Assembly (NCBI RefSeq): GCF_900119185.1
Contig: NZ_FPJE01000008.1
Location: 62,001-126,000, forward strand
DNA from: Sinomicrobium oceani
GTDB taxonomy: Bacteria; Bacteroidota; Bacteroidia; Flavobacteriales; Flavobacteriaceae
Direction of reading: 5' to 3'
DNA: 64,000 nt
In this document: positions 53,243 through 62,831 of the stretch, in pieces
Position numbering within the stretch: position 1 is the first letter of the stretch
How the letters are laid out: the number at the start of each line of letters is the position of its first letter
The notes under the pieces: generated by a model
The model's input: only the letters and a program-made list of their open reading frames with translations
What the model was told of the DNA's origin: nothing
Databases searched by the model: none
Program-made: the position numbers and the translations under genes

Positions 53243-53812
53243 TTAAAATTTCTCTTTCCCCGACTCCGATAGTACCCGGTTGAGACTTCTGAGGGTTACA
53301 CCGAGGTAATTGGCAATATCCTTTTTCGGGATCACTTCCAGGAGCCGGGGAAATTGTTTTTGAAGTCGTTGTACGTTCTCCTCGATAGCATGGAGCTGAT
53401 TGTGGGCGTGGCGAAGCGCTTTATAGCGTACTTTTCCTGCAATAGCATTCATAATAAAACGATTAAACACCTTGTCTTCATCTAAAAGTTTCAAAAAATC
53501 CGTTCGTGGTATTTGGTAAACTTCCGTGTCTGTCAGGGCTGTTACCGCACAGAAACTCAATTTGTCATTCAGGGCTTCGATCTCTCCGAAGACTTCACCT
53601 TCTCCGAAAAATTCCTGTATGAAGTCCTTGCCGTTTTCCTCGGTAAGAAAGCATTTGGCCACACCTTTTTTAACGATATACACAAAAGATAACCGCTTTT
53701 GCTGTTCGACAATCCGGGTCCCCTCCGGGAAGTTATAGCAGGAGATCGCCTCCCTGTTGTCCCGGCGGATACCGGAAATATAATCGAGTAATGCTGTGTT
53801 GGTACGTATCAT
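53243..53812 (-). CDS. Crp/Fnr-family transcriptional regulator
   Basis: 189 residues. The cyclic-nucleotide-binding-type beta roll (about 20-115) contains KGVAKCFLTEENGKDFIQEFFGEGEVFGEIEALND. The long dimer helix (120-150) is followed by a short winged helix with DIANYLGVTLRSLNRVLSESG. The R/S residues of a strict cAMP pocket are not clear, so the effector is open. Divergent from the MFS gene, it may control that transporter. Confidence 0.9.
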   Translation of the reverse strand: MIRTNTALLDYISGIRRDNREAISCYNFPEGTRIVEQQKRLSFVYIVKKGVAKCFLTEENGKDFIQEFFGEGEVFGEIEALNDKLSFCAVTALTDTEVYQIPRTDFLKLLDEDKVFNRFIMNAIAGKVRYKALRHAHNQLHAIEENVQRLQKQFPRLLEVIPKKDIANYLGVTLRSLNRVLSESGKEKF

Positions 53813-53996
53813 GTTTTTCTGAGATATCGGGACAAATGTCCTTTAGGATCAAAAAAAGTAGCCTTTACTTTGCGGCTGCTTTCAAAAATACTAAGAAAAC
53901 CGTCCTGTTCCCGATCCGTAGTATAAAAATATGAGAGTACAGGTGGTATCTATAAGAAGATATCCCGGTTATTAATATTTCACACGACTTTAAATA

Positions 53997-55211
53997 GTGT
54001 TGTATATGATACTTAAAAACAATAAAATAATTGCAGGAAAAGACCCGGTGTACAACCTGCATTTCGGACTGGTATGTCTCAGTTCGCTGTTGTTTTCCTC
54101 CAGTTACAATATGCTTATCCCTGAGCTCCCGGCCTACCTGAGCAGCCTGGGCGGAGCGGGGTACAAGGGGCTCATCATATCGCTGTTTACGCTTACCGCC
54201 GGAATATCACGTCCGTTCAGTGGCAGGCTTACGGATACCATAGGCAGAATCCCGGTAATGATCACGGGGAGTGTGGTATGTATAGTCTGCGGACTATTTT
54301 ATCCGCTGCTTGGAAACGTAGCCGGATTTTTATTGCTCCGCCTGGTGCATGGTTTTTCGACGGGTTTTACACCTACCGCCAAATCGGCCTATGTAGCCGA
54401 TATCATTCCCGCATCCCGATGGGGAGAAGCCATGGGGCTACAGGGACTTTGTTACAGTCTTGGATTTGCATTGGGTCCGGCCACGGGGAGTTACCTTCGG
54501 ATGTATTATTCTTTCGATATATTGTTTTATACCTCGTCCTTCTTCGCACTGCTTTCTGTCCTGGTCATTCTGGGAATGAAGGAAACGCTCGAACACAGGG
54601 AAAAATTCGGTTTTAACAAACTTCGTATCTCCCGAAAAGACATTATAGCTCCGGAGGTATTAACTCCAGCCATTGTAGTAATGCTGTCTTACAGTGCGTT
54701 TGGCGCTATACTTACCCTGATCCCCGACTGGAGTATCCATCTGGGTATAGCTTCTACGGGGAGCTTTTTTATTTTCTATACCTTGTCGTCCCTGCTGGTA
54801 CGTATCGTTGCCGGAAAATTTTCCGATCGCTACGGCAGGATACCCGTGGTTCGTACCGGATTGGGAATACTGGCTGTAGCGCTGGTACTCATAGCGCTTG
54901 CCTCCTCCTTTTTCTCTCTGATGTCTGCCGCTTTTGTATACGGGATGTCCATGGGGGTCCTTTCTCCCGCATTAAGTGCATGGACCATAGATCAAAGCAA
55001 GACAGGGCATCGGGGAAAGGCCGTGGCAACCATGTATATTGCCCTCGAAGCCGGTATAGGTCTCGGGGCCCTGTTTTCCGGGACCTATTATGGGAATGTT
55101 CCGGGAAAGATCCCCGCAATCATGCTCTTCGGAGCCTTTTTAATCCTGGTTACACTGTTTTACACCCTGACCCTGAGGAATAAAAAGAGTTTTGCGGGTA
55201 AACAGGGGTAA
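53997..55211 (+). CDS. MFS transporter
   Basis: 404 residues with twelve predicted membrane helices. The loop 2-3 motif GRLTDTIGRIPVMITG and the second-half version GKFSDRYGRIPVVRTG are MFS signatures, and LVHGFSTGFTPTAKSAYVADIIPASRWGEAMG is motif C-like. Exporter (drug, sugar or metabolite efflux) is more likely than uptake from the pattern. The start may be ATG 53997 or ATG 54006. Divergent from the Crp/Fnr gene; a TTTACTTTGCGG -7-like sequence lies near 53862-53870. Confidence 0.9.
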   Translation: MLYMILKNNKIIAGKDPVYNLHFGLVCLSSLLFSSSYNMLIPELPAYLSSLGGAGYKGLIISLFTLTAGISRPFSGRLTDTIGRIPVMITGSVVCIVCGLFYPLLGNVAGFLLLRLVHGFSTGFTPTAKSAYVADIIPASRWGEAMGLQGLCYSLGFALGPATGSYLRMYYSFDILFYTSSFFALLSVLVILGMKETLEHREKFGFNKLRISRKDIIAPEVLTPAIVVMLSYSAFGAILTLIPDWSIHLGIASTGSFFIFYTLSSLLVRIVAGKFSDRYGRIPVVRTGLGILAVALVLIALASSFFSLMSAAFVYGMSMGVLSPALSAWTIDQSKTGHRGKAVATMYIALEAGIGLGALFSGTYYGNVPGKIPAIMLFGAFLILVTLFYTLTLRNKKSFAGKQG

Positions 55212-55277
55212 TAAACCACCTACAGTCAAAGTGCAAATAAATTACAGGTAAAACTTTATCAAACAAATTGTTTACTC

Positions 55278-55285
55278 TAAATTTG
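55278..55285 (+). promoter_or_regulatory. -7 box of the tamB-tamL operon
   Basis: TAAATTTG, 21 bp before the TTG start at 55306. With this promoter the transcript leader would be only about 15 nt. No -33 TTG at the usual spacing. Confidence 0.45.
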
Positions 55286-55305
55286 GCATTCAGTTTGCGA
55301 ATGAT

Positions 55306-58300
55306 TTGAAAAAAGAGAAGAAAAAGCAAGGGAAATTTTTAAGGATTACAGCAAGAATATTGCTGGGTATTTTTATTTTTCTCGTGCTGCTGCTACTTTT
55401 CATCCGCAGTCCCTGGGGGCAGAATATCATCGTCGGGAAAGCCGTGTCTTATGTTTCGGAAAAGACCAATACCCGGGTAGCCATAGACAAACTGTATATA
55501 ACCTTTTCCGGTGGTGTGACACTCGAAGGGCTTTTTCTGGAAGACAAGGCCGGGGATACGCTTGTCTATTCGCGTTCCCTGAATGCCGAAGTGCCGCTCG
55601 GTCCGCTGATTTTTCGCAATAATGTAGTCATTAACCGCCTGGATTGGGAAGGATTAAAGGCCAGGGTGTCGCGAAAAGATTCCGTAACCGGTTTCAATTT
55701 CGATTTTCTCATCGATGCGTTTGCATCCGGGGATACGACCCCCGTAGAGACCCCGGACACCACATCTGCTCCTCCTGCTGTAGAACTCAACAATATTCGT
55801 TTCCGGGATTTCGATCTTACTTACAAAGACGATGTTACCGGGATGGATACACAGCTGAAACTCGGCGAGCTTTTGCTGCAAATGAAAGAAACCGACCTGG
55901 AACACATGCGTTTTCAGGTAGCAAATGCTGCTATTCGTCAGACGGAAGCCCGCTATCTGCAGACATTGCCTTTTTCCGAAGACCCGGCTGACGAACCCGA
56001 AAACGAAAGTCCTCTGCCCTATATCGCAGTGGACAATTTTGATATAGAGGACCTTTCTGCCGCTTATAATTCCGCTCCGGACGGGCTTGAAGCCCTTATT
56101 AATATCGGGATGTTCAACCTGAAGCTGCCGGAAGCCGATCTGGCCAGAAACCTTATCGATGTTTACCAGTTGCGACTCGGAGATTCGGATATCGGTATCC
56201 GCATGCAGCAAAGTAGTACGGCGGTTGCCGATAGTTTACAGCAGGACACTACAGCAAGCAGTTTCTCCTGGCCGGACTGGAAGATCAATGTGAAAAAAAT
56301 AGCCCTCGAAAGCACTGATTTTAGCTATATTGTAAACGAATCATCACCGCAACCGGGTGTTTTCAATGCCGATGCTATTGCTATAAAAGATCTGGATTTT
56401 CTGGCCGAATCCATATTCCTGGAAAACCGCTCGGCAGGAGCAGACCTGGAGACTTTCCGATTTCGTGAAGCTTCCGGGTTAGACCTCAAAGCATTGACTT
56501 TCAAAGTCAGGGCCGATGACAACGGAATGAATCTTTCCGGGTTGCAGTTACTTCTCAATGAAAACCGTATTACGGGCGACGCGGATATTCGTTATAAAAG
56601 CCTTGAGTCCTGGCTCGAAAAACCCGAAAACGCGACCATCGATCTCAACCTCCCCGATTTTATACTGGTTAGTGGAGATGCCTTTTATTTTCAGCCAGAC
56701 CTCCGGGATAACGAATATATAAAAGCCCTGACCCAAAACAGGATAACAGGCACGATCAAAGCCGATGGCAGTCTTAAAAATCTGAATATTCCCCTGACAC
56801 ATATCACATGGGGGAAAAACACCGATATTACCGTTCGCGGTACCGTACGGCATACTATGACTCCGGACAGTCTGCGGTTCGATCTTCCTTCCATACGGTT
56901 CCGTACCGTTAAAAATGATATTGCTGCCTTTGTCAGCGAACAGGATTCCGGTGTCGTATTTCCCGATACGCTAAGCCTTACGGGAAAAGCCCGGGGAGGA
57001 ACAGATGCGGCAGAGGCTGTTCTGGACCTGCAGACTTCAGACGGTAACGTGCAGCTCGACGGTAACTTTTCCAATACCGGGGACAAACCTTTTAAAGCAG
57101 CTGTCAAAGCAGACAGGATTCATCTCGAAAAACTATTGCAAAACCCGAAGTTGGGACCATTGAGTTTAACTGTTACTTCAAGTGGAAACCTGAAGGATGT
57201 GTACCGTATGGATGCGGTGCTTGAAGCCCGTATTACCAAGTTCGAGATGAAAGATTACATCATTGAAGACCTTCCGCTGAAGGCAGATCTCAAAAACGGT
57301 AAAGGACGTGTATCTTCGGTTTATAAAGATAAAAATATAGATGTCGTACTCGATTCAGACATCGAGCTGGATTCCGTTTCTCCGCGTTTTGTCGTTGACC
57401 TCGACCTCAAAGGAGCAGACCTGCAAGCCTTAGGGCTTATGGACAAACCCGTACGTGGCGCTCTGAAACTTCAGGCTGATTTTGAGGGAAATGCCGACCG
57501 TTTTACACTGATTTCGGATATAAAGGACGGTATGGCGGTCTACGACAACAATTCTTACCCGCTCGGCGATTTATCACTCAATGCCCATGCCGATAAAGAT
57601 ACTACTTCCCTGGAACTGCATAACAAAATGATCGATCTGGACCTGTATTCCAATACCAGTCCGGAAGGTTTCGGAAAGGCGATGCAACGGCACTTCCGGA
57701 CCCTGATCTCCAGGAGCTCGGACACGAGCGGAATTGCGGTAGACACCACCACACGTGTAACTGTATCACCCCTTGCCGATACCAAACTGAAAATGAAGGC
57801 CAGGATTACCAGTTCTCCGATCCTCAGCGATATTTTCCTTACGGGACTCAAGGAACTTGACACGATAAAAGCCGATGTCGATTTCCGGGAAGCGGAGCGC
57901 TATTTTATAGCCGATATACACATGCCGCATATCAATTACAGCGATAATGAGATAGACAGCCTGGTGCTCCGCCTCGATTCCGGTGACGGACAATTAACCG
58001 GACATTTCGGTTTTAAGGATCTGAAGGCCGGACCTCTGGCTATACAAAACACCTCGCTCGACGGCCGGGTAGCCGACAGAAAATTATATCTCGATTTTAA
58101 CGCTTTTCACGAAGAAGAGAAACTGGTGGCGGTTCATACGCAGATCACCAGAGATAAAGACTCCATCATCGTGCATACCGATCCGGAAGAACTCGTACTC
58201 AACAAGAATCCCTGGGATATTCCTGCGTCCAATGCCATCATCCTGTCACCGAAAAGAATGCAGTTCCGTGATTTCAGTATAGCACGTAACGGTCAGCGTA

Positions 58301-60423
58301 TGGAAATTCGGAGTGAAACGGGGGGAGAAGACGGAAAGGACAATATAGCCCTTGATTTTGACAATTTCAGACTATCGTCATTTCTAAGCTACCTGAATCC
58401 GGACGAATCGTTGGCCAACGGTACGCTAAACGGTAATATCGTAGCCGAAGATCCTTTCGGTAAACCAGGATTTCTCGCAGACCTGCAGATGAAAGATCTG
58501 GAGGTTATGAAAGCTCCTCTCGGCACCCTGTCTCTCGATGCCAAATCGCCGCAGGGGGAAAATTACGATTTCAACCTGGCCCTCAAGGGTGGGAATGTAG
58601 ACCTTGATATGTCAGGAGATTACGAGACCGGAGAAACCGGAAGCATCGGTCTGAAACTCGACCTGAATTCGCTAAAGACTTCCGTTGTACAAGCCTTTAC
58701 GCAGGATATGATTTCCGAACCCGGCGGATATGTTTCCGGTAATGTCGAAGTCAGTGGCACGGTAGCCGATCCTGTTTACGAAGGTACATTCACTTTTAAT
58801 GACGTGAGTTTCCGCGTGGCTATGCTTAATACTCTTTTTCGCTTGCCCGGAGAGAAGCTCAACATCGACAACGACGGACTTTTCCTCGACAACTTTACTA
58901 TTGCGGACGAAAACGACAACAAGTTTACCATCGATGGTGACATCAAAACGGAAAAGCTTCTGAACCCTTCATTCGACCTGAAACTGGACGCCAAAAATTT
59001 CAGGGCGCTACACTCCAAAAGAGAGGATAATGACCTTTTTTACGGTAAGGCCTTCTTTGATATCGATGCTACCATCAAAGGAAATCTGCGTATGCCCAAG
59101 ATCGATATGAAACTGCATGTCAATTCCGATACGGATATTACTTATATTATTCCGGAATCCGAACTGGATATCGTAGAAAGGGACGGTGTCGTTATTTTTG
59201 TCAACCGGGAGGATCCGGATGATATTCTTACCAAGACCAGGGAAGAGTCGGTAACGGTTTCCGGATTCGAGCTCAATTCCCTGATTACGGTGGACGACAA
59301 TGCCGTTTTTAATGTTATTATCAACGAAAAGACCAACGACAACCTGCGTGTTGCGGGGGGAGCCGAACTCAATTTCAATCTTTACCCCAATGGCAGGACA
59401 ACACTGTCCGGGAAATATACGCTGAAAGAAGGACATTACGAATTGAATCTTTACAACCTGGTCAAACGAAAATTCAACATCATACAGGGAAGTACCGTAA
59501 CCTGGGCAGGTGACCCGCTGGATGCCGACCTGGACATCAAGGCGATGTACGAGATTAAAGCTTCCGCATCCGCACTGATGGCTTCACAAACTACGAGTAT
59601 GAGTTCTTCCGAAAGCAGCAGGTTCAGGCAGCAGTTACCTTTTATGGTATATCTCAATATTGCCGGGGAACTGATGACACCAGAACTCAGCTTTAATCTC
59701 GATATGCCCGAAGACAGCCAGGGTTCTGTCGGAGGGCAGGTATACAGCAGGGTGCAACAGCTCAATCAGCAGGAAGACGAACTCAACAAGCAAGTGTTTT
59801 CATTATTGGTATTTAACCGTTTCTTCCCCGAATCGGGTAGTGACGGAAGTAGTGGAGGGGCCGTGGCCGTAGCCCGGGACAACCTGAATCAGGCTTTGTC
59901 CGGACAACTTAATGCGCTTTCCGATAAGCTGCTGGGCGAATCGGGCGTGGAACTGGATTTCGGACTGGACAGCTATACGGACTACCAGGGCACAAGTCCG
60001 CAGGACCGGACACAACTGGATATCACAGCACGTAAAAAACTGTTCGACGACCGGGTTATTATCAGTGTGGGGAGTGAAGTGGACATCCAGGGAACGAACC
60101 AGGAGCCCGGGCAGGAAAATCCGCTTATCGGTAATGTAAGTATCGAATACCTCCTCACCGAAGATGGCAGGTACAGGCTCAAAGGGTTCCGGAAAAACGA
60201 ATACCAGAATATCATAGACGGACAGCTTATCGTTAATGGTATTGCACTGATCTTTACCCGGGAATTTAATAAGTATGGCGAACTTTTCAAAAAGACCCTG
60301 AAAGAAAAACAGGAAGAAGCCGAAGCCAAAGCGAGGAAAGAACAGGAAAAAGAAAACCAGGAAAAGGAAAAGAAACGGGAAGAGGGTAAAAAGGAGGCGG
60401 AAAAAGAATCCGGGAAGAAGTAA
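55306..60423 (+). CDS. tamB: TamB/AsmA-like translocation and assembly protein
   Basis: 1705 residues. The chain starts with a TTG codon (no in-frame ATG upstream before the promoter; the ATG at 55301 opens a three-codon frame ATG ATT TGA that overlaps it). A basic N-terminus and a single membrane helix (about 15-36) anchor it in the inner membrane. The rest is a very long repetitive beta-taco with AsmA-like repeats (SGNVEVSGTVADPVYEGTFTF and similar). It ends in the DUF490/TamB domain (INGIALIFTREFNKYGELF about 1640-1670). The tail is a charged Lys/Glu coiled region. It bridges the periplasm and probably carries lipids or helps outer-membrane insertion with TamL. Confidence 0.92.
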   Translation: MKKEKKKQGKFLRITARILLGIFIFLVLLLLFIRSPWGQNIIVGKAVSYVSEKTNTRVAIDKLYITFSGGVTLEGLFLEDKAGDTLVYSRSLNAEVPLGPLIFRNNVVINRLDWEGLKARVSRKDSVTGFNFDFLIDAFASGDTTPVETPDTTSAPPAVELNNIRFRDFDLTYKDDVTGMDTQLKLGELLLQMKETDLEHMRFQVANAAIRQTEARYLQTLPFSEDPADEPENESPLPYIAVDNFDIEDLSAAYNSAPDGLEALINIGMFNLKLPEADLARNLIDVYQLRLGDSDIGIRMQQSSTAVADSLQQDTTASSFSWPDWKINVKKIALESTDFSYIVNESSPQPGVFNADAIAIKDLDFLAESIFLENRSAGADLETFRFREASGLDLKALTFKVRADDNGMNLSGLQLLLNENRITGDADIRYKSLESWLEKPENATIDLNLPDFILVSGDAFYFQPDLRDNEYIKALTQNRITGTIKADGSLKNLNIPLTHITWGKNTDITVRGTVRHTMTPDSLRFDLPSIRFRTVKNDIAAFVSEQDSGVVFPDTLSLTGKARGGTDAAEAVLDLQTSDGNVQLDGNFSNTGDKPFKAAVKADRIHLEKLLQNPKLGPLSLTVTSSGNLKDVYRMDAVLEARITKFEMKDYIIEDLPLKADLKNGKGRVSSVYKDKNIDVVLDSDIELDSVSPRFVVDLDLKGADLQALGLMDKPVRGALKLQADFEGNADRFTLISDIKDGMAVYDNNSYPLGDLSLNAHADKDTTSLELHNKMIDLDLYSNTSPEGFGKAMQRHFRTLISRSSDTSGIAVDTTTRVTVSPLADTKLKMKARITSSPILSDIFLTGLKELDTIKADVDFREAERYFIADIHMPHINYSDNEIDSLVLRLDSGDGQLTGHFGFKDLKAGPLAIQNTSLDGRVADRKLYLDFNAFHEEEKLVAVHTQITRDKDSIIVHTDPEELVLNKNPWDIPASNAIILSPKRMQFRDFSIARNGQRMEIRSETGGEDGKDNIALDFDNFRLSSFLSYLNPDESLANGTLNGNIVAEDPFGKPGFLADLQMKDLEVMKAPLGTLSLDAKSPQGENYDFNLALKGGNVDLDMSGDYETGETGSIGLKLDLNSLKTSVVQAFTQDMISEPGGYVSGNVEVSGTVADPVYEGTFTFNDVSFRVAMLNTLFRLPGEKLNIDNDGLFLDNFTIADENDNKFTIDGDIKTEKLLNPSFDLKLDAKNFRALHSKREDNDLFYGKAFFDIDATIKGNLRMPKIDMKLHVNSDTDITYIIPESELDIVERDGVVIFVNREDPDDILTKTREESVTVSGFELNSLITVDDNAVFNVIINEKTNDNLRVAGGAELNFNLYPNGRTTLSGKYTLKEGHYELNLYNLVKRKFNIIQGSTVTWAGDPLDADLDIKAMYEIKASASALMASQTTSMSSSESSRFRQQLPFMVYLNIAGELMTPELSFNLDMPEDSQGSVGGQVYSRVQQLNQQEDELNKQVFSLLVFNRFFPESGSDGSSGGAVAVARDNLNQALSGQLNALSDKLLGESGVELDFGLDSYTDYQGTSPQDRTQLDITARKKLFDDRVIISVGSEVDIQGTNQEPGQENPLIGNVSIEYLLTEDGRYRLKGFRKNEYQNIIDGQLIVNGIALIFTREFNKYGELFKKTLKEKQEEAEAKARKEQEKENQEKEKKREEGKKEAEKESGKK

Positions 60424-60446
60424 GTTCCGGACCTTGTTAAACTTAG

Positions 60447-62783
60447 TTGGATATGATGCGAAAAAAGGTATTGGAAAGGTATAAAGTTCCCCGGAAAACT
60501 TTCGGGAAAAATCTTCTTGCGGCATTTTCCCTGCTCATATTTTCTACCTGTAGCGTCAAAAAGTATCTCCCCGAAGACGAATTGCTGTACACCGGAGCCG
60601 AACTGGAGATCAATGTGCCCGACTCTCTCAAAGATAAGATCAAAGATCTCAGTAACCTTCGCAGTGAACTGGAAGAAGTGCTTCGCCCGGAGCCCAACAG
60701 CAAATTTCTCGGCGTATACTGGGGGCTGAGAGCACATTATAAGGCGCAGAAGGAAAAACCGGGATTCATCAATCGCTTCCTCAATAAAAAAATAGGGGAA
60801 GAGCCTGTTTACACGTCCAAAGTAGATATTTCGCGGACCGAAGATATCATCCGGAACCGGCTCGAAAACCGTGGGTTCTTTTACAGTGACGTAGATTCCA
60901 GACTGGAAGAGCACGACAAAAAAAAGAAGGCAGAAGCCTTTTATACCGTCAATATCCCGCAACCTTACACCATGGAGAAGTATGTTGTGGATGATGATTC
61001 GGTACCCGTGATCGATGAGATCAAAAAGAATATCCGGAAATGGATCATTAAACCCGGTATGCGATTCGATCTCGATGCCATGAAAGCAGAAAGGGAGCGC
61101 CTGGACCGGGTGGTCAAGAATAAAGGATATTACAATTTCAGCCCCGATTTCCTTATTTTCGAAGCCGATACCAATCAGTACGACAATAAAAAATTCGATC
61201 TTTTCCTGAGGCTCAAGAAAGACGTTCCGGAAAAATCTACGGTTCCTTACCAGATCCGCGAAGTTACGGTATATCCCAACTACAGGGTGTCCAGCGATAC
61301 TATTGCTTCAGACACTTTAGTGCTTAACGATAAGAATTACGTACAACCCGGAGAGGATTTCTTCAAGGCAAGAAGACTCGATCCGTTTATCAAGATCGGC
61401 AAAGGACAGTATTACAGCCCGGAAGTTTCCCGAAATACGAGTCGGAGACTTACCTCCATAGGAACCTATAAATTTGTCAATATCCGGTATGATGAGATCG
61501 ACTCTCTGGCCACGGATACCACCCGGGCGCTTGCGGCGAGTATTTTTCTGTCGCCGATGAACAAAAGATCGCTCCGGGCAGAACTTCAGGCGGTGGCCAA
61601 ATCCAATAATTTTATCGGGCCTAACCTGGCGACCACATTGACCAACCGAAACCTTTTTAAAGGTGGAGAAATTGTAAACATCACCGCGAGTGTAGGGTAT
61701 GAGATGCAGTTTGCCAGCGGTAATAATACCGGACTCAACAGTTTACAACTCGGCCTGAAGACCGATCTTATTTTCCCGAGGGTTCTTTCGCCCATCCGCA
61801 TTAAAGAAAACTGGTTCGAATATGCCATACCGAAAACCAAGGTAAGCATGGGGATCGATTACCTGCGCCGGAGCGAGCTGTACAGCCTGGTAACGGCATC
61901 GTCCTCATTCGGGTATATATGGGATGCCAACCGTTATATTACTCACGAGTACAACCCCATTTCGCTCAATTATGTCAACCTGGCCAATACCACCCCCGCA
62001 TTCGAAGATATTCTCAATCAGAACCCGTTTCTGAGGAATAGTTTTAACCAGCAGTTTATTGCCGGTTTCACCTATTCCTTTACCTATAACGGTATGGTAG
62101 ACCAATATAAAAAACACCAGTTGTTTATCAACTCTACCCTGGATGTTGCGGGAAACACCCTCGACCTTTTCAGTGCATCGGGCAACGAACGTCCCCGTAC
62201 TTTTCTGGGGCTGGAATATTCCCAGTACGCCAAACTGGACCTCGATATCCGATACCATCTGCGTCTCGGCAGGGACAAAAAACTGGCCACAAGACTTTTT
62301 GCTGGACTCGGTGTGCCTTACGGCAATTCGGATATCATGCCCTACAGCAAACTCTTCTTTTCCGGGGGGCCATACAGTGTCAGGGCGTTTCGTATCCGCT
62401 CGCTCGGTCCAGGTACATTCAACCCCGAAAACGACACCAACCAGACGACGTTTTTCGATCAGACCGGTAACCTCAGGCTCGAATTTAATATGGAATATCG
62501 TTTCCCGATCTTTTCATACGTTAAGGGCGCCCTGTTTGCCGATGCCGGAAACGTATGGAATACTACGGATAACGAGGCACTACCCGGGGGAAAATTCAGC
62601 GGGAATTTCATGAAAGAACTCGGTATAGGAGGCGGGGCAGGATTACGTGTGGATATCCAGGGATTCGTTGTTCGTCTCGACCTGGCTGCACCATGGCACA
62701 CACCCTGGTTACCCGAAGGTGAACGTTGGAACTTTGGCTTTAAGGACCCTATACTGAATTTTGCTATCGGGTATCCTTTTTAA
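60447..62783 (+). CDS. tamL: lipidated TamA homologue (TamL), BamA/Omp85 superfamily
   Basis: 778 residues. The signal segment ends in IFSTCSVKKYLP with Cys35 as the lipidation site, the feature of Bacteroidota TamL. Then come POTRA domains (about 60-400; YTGAELEINVP, RGFFYSDVDSRLEEH, KGYYNFSPDFLIFE) and a 16-stranded Omp85 barrel (about 430-778) with the conserved lid-lock SGGPYSVRAFRIRSLGPG and C-terminal PILNFAIGYPF. It follows tamB by 23 bp and forms with it the envelope assembly pair. Start ATG 60447, with 60453 and 60456 as near alternatives. Confidence 0.93.
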   Translation: MDMMRKKVLERYKVPRKTFGKNLLAAFSLLIFSTCSVKKYLPEDELLYTGAELEINVPDSLKDKIKDLSNLRSELEEVLRPEPNSKFLGVYWGLRAHYKAQKEKPGFINRFLNKKIGEEPVYTSKVDISRTEDIIRNRLENRGFFYSDVDSRLEEHDKKKKAEAFYTVNIPQPYTMEKYVVDDDSVPVIDEIKKNIRKWIIKPGMRFDLDAMKAERERLDRVVKNKGYYNFSPDFLIFEADTNQYDNKKFDLFLRLKKDVPEKSTVPYQIREVTVYPNYRVSSDTIASDTLVLNDKNYVQPGEDFFKARRLDPFIKIGKGQYYSPEVSRNTSRRLTSIGTYKFVNIRYDEIDSLATDTTRALAASIFLSPMNKRSLRAELQAVAKSNNFIGPNLATTLTNRNLFKGGEIVNITASVGYEMQFASGNNTGLNSLQLGLKTDLIFPRVLSPIRIKENWFEYAIPKTKVSMGIDYLRRSELYSLVTASSSFGYIWDANRYITHEYNPISLNYVNLANTTPAFEDILNQNPFLRNSFNQQFIAGFTYSFTYNGMVDQYKKHQLFINSTLDVAGNTLDLFSASGNERPRTFLGLEYSQYAKLDLDIRYHLRLGRDKKLATRLFAGLGVPYGNSDIMPYSKLFFSGGPYSVRAFRIRSLGPGTFNPENDTNQTTFFDQTGNLRLEFNMEYRFPIFSYVKGALFADAGNVWNTTDNEALPGGKFSGNFMKELGIGGGAGLRVDIQGFVVRLDLAAPWHTPWLPEGERWNFGFKDPILNFAIGYPF

Positions 62784-62831
62784 AGCATTTCCCGGGGCAG
62801 ATGAACGTAATAACCGATACATTGCCAGAGC

